A program made the translations under genes and the position numbers. Source: Ruminiclostridium sp. (GTDB lineage: Bacteria; Bacillota; Clostridia; Oscillospirales; Oscillospiraceae). Taken from it: 8,387 nucleotides of DNA. The DNA is taken from the NCBI GenBank assembly GCA_017560855.1, contig JAFZEB010000052.1, positions 1 through 8,387 of the forward strand, written 5' to 3'. Below are positions 5,625 through 8,387 of the stretch, one piece after another (position 1 is the first letter of the stretch; every line of letters begins with the position of its first letter). The notes under the pieces were generated by a model that did no database searches, had not been told where the DNA came from, and worked only from the letters and a program-made list of their open reading frames with translations.

Positions 5625-6878
5625 ATGGAACGAGACAGAAGAAACTACGAGTACGAGTCGGAGTACCATCGCACCAGCCGCCGCAGCGGCGACCGCTATG
5701 ACGATCGGTACGATGACCGTTACAATGACCGCCGGAGCAGAAGCCGGTATGATGACGAGTACTTCGACCGCCGTCGGCCCGAAGAACCCGAGAGACGCCG
5801 GACCTCCCAGGCCCAGAGCCAGCCCCCCAAGAAGAAAAAGAAGAAAAAGAAGCGCTCCGCCCTGGGCAGCTCCATGACCTATATCCTCACGGTCTTCGGC
5901 ATCTCCGCCATCCTGGCGGTGGTGGGCTGGACCATTGCCAACGACCTGCTGGCCCTGAACAAGGAAGAGGCCACCGCCAGCATCTATGTGGCCGAGGATG
6001 CCGACTTCGGCGATGTGGTGGACCAGCTCAAGGACAAGGATATCATCAACTACAAGCTGATCTTCAGCCTGTTTACCACCCTTTCCGGTGGCCAGGATGC
6101 CATCTCTCCCGGCACCTACAACCTGAACACCGACATGGACTACCGGGCCATCATCAACAACCTGGGCTCCAGCTCGGCTGCCCGTGCCTCGGCTATGGTC
6201 ACCATCCCCGAAGGCTACACCATGGACCAGATCTTTGCCCTGCTGGAGGAGAAGGGTGTCTCCTCGGTAGCCAAGCTTCAGGACATGGCGGCCAACCATG
6301 ACTACGCCTTCTCCTTCCTTCAGGATATCCCCCTGGGGGACTACCACCGCCTGGAGGGCTATCTCTTCCCCGATACCTATGAGTTCTACATGGGTGAGGA
6401 CCCCAAGTATATCATCAACAAGATGCTGGTGAACTTTGATGCCAAGGTCACCGATGCCATGCGCCAGCAGATCTGGGACAAGGGCTACTCCATCGGTCAG
6501 GTCCTGACTGTGGCCTCCATGATCGAGAAGGAGTCCGACGGCACCGACCGTGCTAAGATCGCCTCTGTCATGTACAACCGTCTCAACAACCCCAGCGGCG
6601 GTACCCAGGGCTACCTGCAGATCGACGCCACCATCCAGTACGTGCTGCCTGAGGGCGAGATCGTCACCAAGGACCACTACTCCACCGTGCAGAGCCCCTA
6701 TAACACCTATCTGAACAAGGGTCTGCCCCCTGGACCCATTGCCAACCCCGGTCTGGAGGCCATTGTGGCCGCCATCAACCCTGAGAGCACCGATTACTTC
6801 TACTATGCTCTGGGTGATGACGATGTCCACCACTTCTTCTCCAGCTACGCCGAGCATCAGGCCTTCCTGAACAGCTGA
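5625..6878 (+). CDS. mltG: Endolytic transglycosylase MltG (YceG-like, yrrL-type)
   Basis: This 417-residue membrane-anchored lytic transglycosylase cleaves nascent glycan strands at the outer face of the membrane. A charged cytoplasmic tail (1-78) carries RYDDRYDDRYNDR repeats (24-36) and eight consecutive lysines (69-76). One transmembrane helix (about 85-106) leads to a LysM-like region (about 115-180) and the YceG catalytic domain (about 190-417). The predicted catalytic Glu is E301 in LTVASMIEKES; other landmarks are LEGYLFPDTYEF (243-254), VMYNRL (315-320), LQIDATIQY (331-339), YNTYLNKGLPPGPIANPG (359-376) and a late DDVHHFF. A strong AGGAGG (5611-5616) lies 8 nt before ATG 5625. The 39-nt gap from the upstream gene contains no terminator. 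The following U32 gene reproduces the yrrL neighbourhood of Bacillus. Confidence 0.96.
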   Translation: MERDRRNYEYESEYHRTSRRSGDRYDDRYDDRYNDRRSRSRYDDEYFDRRRPEEPERRRTSQAQSQPPKKKKKKKKRSALGSSMTYILTVFGISAILAVVGWTIANDLLALNKEEATASIYVAEDADFGDVVDQLKDKDIINYKLIFSLFTTLSGGQDAISPGTYNLNTDMDYRAIINNLGSSSAARASAMVTIPEGYTMDQIFALLEEKGVSSVAKLQDMAANHDYAFSFLQDIPLGDYHRLEGYLFPDTYEFYMGEDPKYIINKMLVNFDAKVTDAMRQQIWDKGYSIGQVLTVASMIEKESDGTDRAKIASVMYNRLNNPSGGTQGYLQIDATIQYVLPEGEIVTKDHYSTVQSPYNTYLNKGLPPGPIANPGLEAIVAAINPESTDYFYYALGDDDVHHFFSSYAEHQAFLNS

Positions 6879-6889
6879 TGAGGTAAACC

Positions 6890-8104
6890 ATGAAGAAAAA
6901 GATTGAATTACTGGCCCCTGCCGGGGACTGGGAACGCCTGGAGATGGCGGTGGCCTATGGCGCTGACGCTGTGTACCTGGCGGGTACCACCTTCGGCATG
7001 CGCTCCTTTGCGGGGAACTTTACCCCCGAGGAGATGAAAAAGGCCGTTGCCTACTGCAAGGCCCACGGGGTGGATGCCCACGTGACCTGCAACACCATGC
7101 CCCGCAACGATGAGATCGCCCGTCTGCCCCAGTGGCTGGAGCTTCTGGAGGAGGCGGGGGTCACCGCCGTCATCCTGGCGGATGTGGGGGTTCTGGGCCT
7201 GGCCAAGAAGTACGCCCCCAATGTGAAGATCCACATCTCCACCCAGGCCAGCATCGTCAACTACCAGGCGGCCAACGTCTGGCACGAGCTGGGCGCCGAC
7301 CGTGTCATTCTGGCCCGGGAGCTGAACCTGGAGGAGATCGCAGAAATTCGCGCCAAGACTCCCAAGAGTCTGGAAATCGAGACCTTTGCCCATGGCGCCA
7401 TGTGCGTGTCCTACTCCGGCCGATGCCTCCTGTCCAACTACATGACCGGCCGAGACTCCAACCGGGGTGCCTGCGCTCAGCCCTGCCGCTACAAGTTCTC
7501 CCTGATGGAGGAGAAGCGGCCCGGTGAGTACTTCGACGTCTACGAGGACGAGAAGGGCACCTACATCATGAACTCCCGGGATATGTGCATGATCGACCAC
7601 ATCCCCGACCTGATCGCCGCCGGTGTGGACTCCCTGAAGATCGAGGGCCGTGCCAAGTCCGCCTACTATGCCGCCATCGTCACTGGCGCTTACCGCCACT
7701 GCATCGACGATGTGCTGGCCGGCCGCCCTCTGAACATGACCTGGCGGGACGAGGTGGAGAAGGTCAGCCACCGGCACTATTCCACCGGCTTCTTCTATGG
7801 CCAGCCCGGCCAGTATACCGCCGACGCCCGGTACATCCGGGATTGGCAGGTGGTGGGCGTGGTGGAGGACTGCGACGAGAACGGCCTTGCCACTGTCTCC
7901 CTGCGCAACAAGTTTGCCGCCGGGGACGAGATCGAGCTGGTGGGCCCCAACGTCCTGCCTGTGCTCTTCAACGCCCCCATGATGGAGGACATGGAGGGCT
8001 TCCCCCTGCGGGAGCCCCGTCACCCCCAGATGAAGTTCAAGATCCAGCTGCCCTGTCCTGCCCCCAGACTGTCTTTCCTGCGGGCCTGCCGGGAGAACTC
8101 CTGA
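6890..8104 (+). CDS. trhP: U32-family protein, probable tRNA 5-hydroxyuridine-34 synthesis protein TrhP (yrrO-type)
   Basis: This 404-residue cytoplasmic protein has a TIM-barrel-type N-terminal half starting ELLAPAGDWERLE with YGADAVYL. The complete U32 signature (E-x-F-x2-G-A-M-C-x6-C-x2-S) is at 164-182, with cysteines 172 and 179, then C195, C199 and C233, suited to binding an Fe-S cluster. SLKIEGR (248-254) is also typical. A C-terminal beta domain (about 315-395) ends in the family-like QLPCPAPRLSFLR. Family members once called collagenase-like peptidases (YegQ, YrrN, YrrO) are now known to act in hydroxylating wobble uridine U34 of tRNAs using prephenate. The position right after mltG, as in Bacillus yrrL-yrrM-yrrN-yrrO, supports TrhP over the rRNA-modifying relative RlhA. 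The trmR/yrrM methyltransferase and a second U32 gene are missing at this spot. The start follows the mltG stop by 11 nt, with GAGGT 5 nt upstream. Confidence 0.88.
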   Translation: MKKKIELLAPAGDWERLEMAVAYGADAVYLAGTTFGMRSFAGNFTPEEMKKAVAYCKAHGVDAHVTCNTMPRNDEIARLPQWLELLEEAGVTAVILADVGVLGLAKKYAPNVKIHISTQASIVNYQAANVWHELGADRVILARELNLEEIAEIRAKTPKSLEIETFAHGAMCVSYSGRCLLSNYMTGRDSNRGACAQPCRYKFSLMEEKRPGEYFDVYEDEKGTYIMNSRDMCMIDHIPDLIAAGVDSLKIEGRAKSAYYAAIVTGAYRHCIDDVLAGRPLNMTWRDEVEKVSHRHYSTGFFYGQPGQYTADARYIRDWQVVGVVEDCDENGLATVSLRNKFAAGDEIELVGPNVLPVLFNAPMMEDMEGFPLREPRHPQMKFKIQLPCPAPRLSFLRACRENS

Positions 8105-8105
8105 T

Positions 8106-8387
8106 ATGATCTATCTGTCTCATTTCACCCTGCCCAGGCAGACCAGACGGGAGATCCTTCTGGATGAGCTGGTCAACAACCGGACCTGCTACAGCAATTT
8201 CTATCCTTTCCAGGTCTTTGATAACTGGGAGGAGGAGACCTTCTCCTTCGAGCCCATCACCGTCCTCTATGGCGGCAATGGCTCTGGAAAGACCACCCTG
8301 CTGAACCTCATGGGGGAAAAACTGAGACTGGAAAGGAGGAGCGTGTTCAACCGCTCCTCCTTTTTTCAGGATTTTGTGGACCTGTGC
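8106..8387 (+). CDS. AAA/ABC-type ATPase, 5' part only
   Basis: The first 94 residues of an ATPase run off the window edge. Walker A GGNGSGKTT is at 56-64 inside FEPITVLYGGNGSGKTTLLN, the pattern of ABC/SMC-like predicted ATPases found in many gut Firmicutes and annotated only as 'AAA family ATPase'. The segment before it (RTCYSNFYPF, 26-35) and after it (SVFNRSSFFQDFVDLC) matches my recollection of that uncharacterised group. Walker B and the signature motif lie beyond the window, so the function is unknown. It starts one base after the U32 stop codon; GGGAG at 8091-8095 lies 10 nt upstream. Five of eight Arg codons are AGA/AGG against one of 26 in the preceding gene. Confidence 0.8.
   Translation, partial: MIYLSHFTLPRQTRREILLDELVNNRTCYSNFYPFQVFDNWEEETFSFEPITVLYGGNGSGKTTLLNLMGEKLRLERRSVFNRSSFFQDFVDLC
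8331..8366 (+). terminator. Terminator-like hairpin inside the ATPase coding sequence
   Basis: A perfect 12-bp inverted repeat (8332-8343 with 8352-8363; G8331-T8364 can add a wobble pair) closes an 8-nt loop and runs into six T's (8361-8366). Structurally it meets the usual intrinsic-terminator criteria but lies at codons 76-87 of an open frame. The 5' arm contains AAAGGAGG. Whether it acts on transcription or translation, or is a coding coincidence, is open. Confidence 0.45.

Noticed and set aside
5680..5765. Tandem-repeat locus in the mltG 5' region as a non-coding element
   Set aside because: The repeated GACCG/TACGA triplets are in frame and encode the RYDD tail of MltG, so they are explained by coding sequence.
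4680..6857. A 725-codon open frame on the minus strand
   Set aside because: It lies antisense to the kinase end, the cyclo-ligase and mltG. It is rich in Val/Leu/Gly/His with no recognisable domain and crosses gene boundaries. It is a by-product of GC-rich codon use on the coding strand.
6908..8023. A 371-codon minus-strand frame opposite the U32 gene
   Set aside because: It is a shadow frame of the U32 gene; the composition is typical of antisense GC-rich sequence.
6890..8104. Collagenase-like protease function for the U32 gene
   Set aside because: The old family name implies proteolysis, but the cysteine set and the position after mltG fit the RNA-hydroxylation branch better.
8030..8109. 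Possible frameshift at the end of the U32 gene
   Set aside because: The C-terminal QLPCPAPRLSFLR aligns acceptably with the usual family ending, the length of 404 is normal, and the next gene starts one base after the stop.

Overview
The window looks like a chromosomal segment from a GC-rich, spore-former-related Clostridia bacterium, most likely of the Oscillospiraceae / Flavonifractor-like gut group. This is inferred from the strong Shine-Dalgarno sites, Gram-positive gene types, a CotJC-like manganese catalase, an mltG next to a U32 (TrhP-type) gene as in the Bacillus yrrL-yrrO neighbourhood, and a palindromic intergenic repeat of a kind I associate with such genomes. No phage, plasmid, CRISPR, rRNA or tRNA signal was seen.

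Left part (1-2402). The last 21 codons of a small XRE-type regulator end at 66. A perfect 13-bp hairpin (101-130) separates it from a convergent minus-strand gene for a secreted, C-terminally membrane-anchored protein with two near-identical SH3b repeats and an unrecognised domain. That gene has a good promoter and is transcribed away from a divergent Mn-catalase gene, which carries the full set of five metal ligands and ends in a strong terminator.

Middle (2448-3433). A MerR-family regulator with a C-terminal TipAS-like ligand-binding domain sits behind a textbook MerR promoter: 19-bp spacer with an inverted repeat inside it. It probably autoregulates. Downstream is an approximately 145-bp imperfect inverted-repeat (MITE-like) element whose right end doubles as an intrinsic terminator.

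Right part (3486-8387). An extended -10 promoter drives six tightly packed plus-strand genes (gaps of -4 to 39 nt, no terminator between them): a WecG/TagA-family glycosyltransferase, a thymidylate-kinase-family protein, 5-formyltetrahydrofolate cyclo-ligase, MltG, a TrhP-type U32 protein, and the start of an ABC-type ATPase cut by the window end. The operon mixes envelope glycan synthesis (glycosyltransferase, MltG), folate and dTTP metabolism (cyclo-ligase, kinase) and tRNA wobble-uridine modification (TrhP).

Nothing here proves a new defence or other accessory system. The items most worth a second look are a terminator-like hairpin inside the ATPase coding sequence that also sequesters a perfect Shine-Dalgarno, the codon-usage shift in that gene, the SH3b protein's unknown middle domain, and the orphan TipAS-type regulator.
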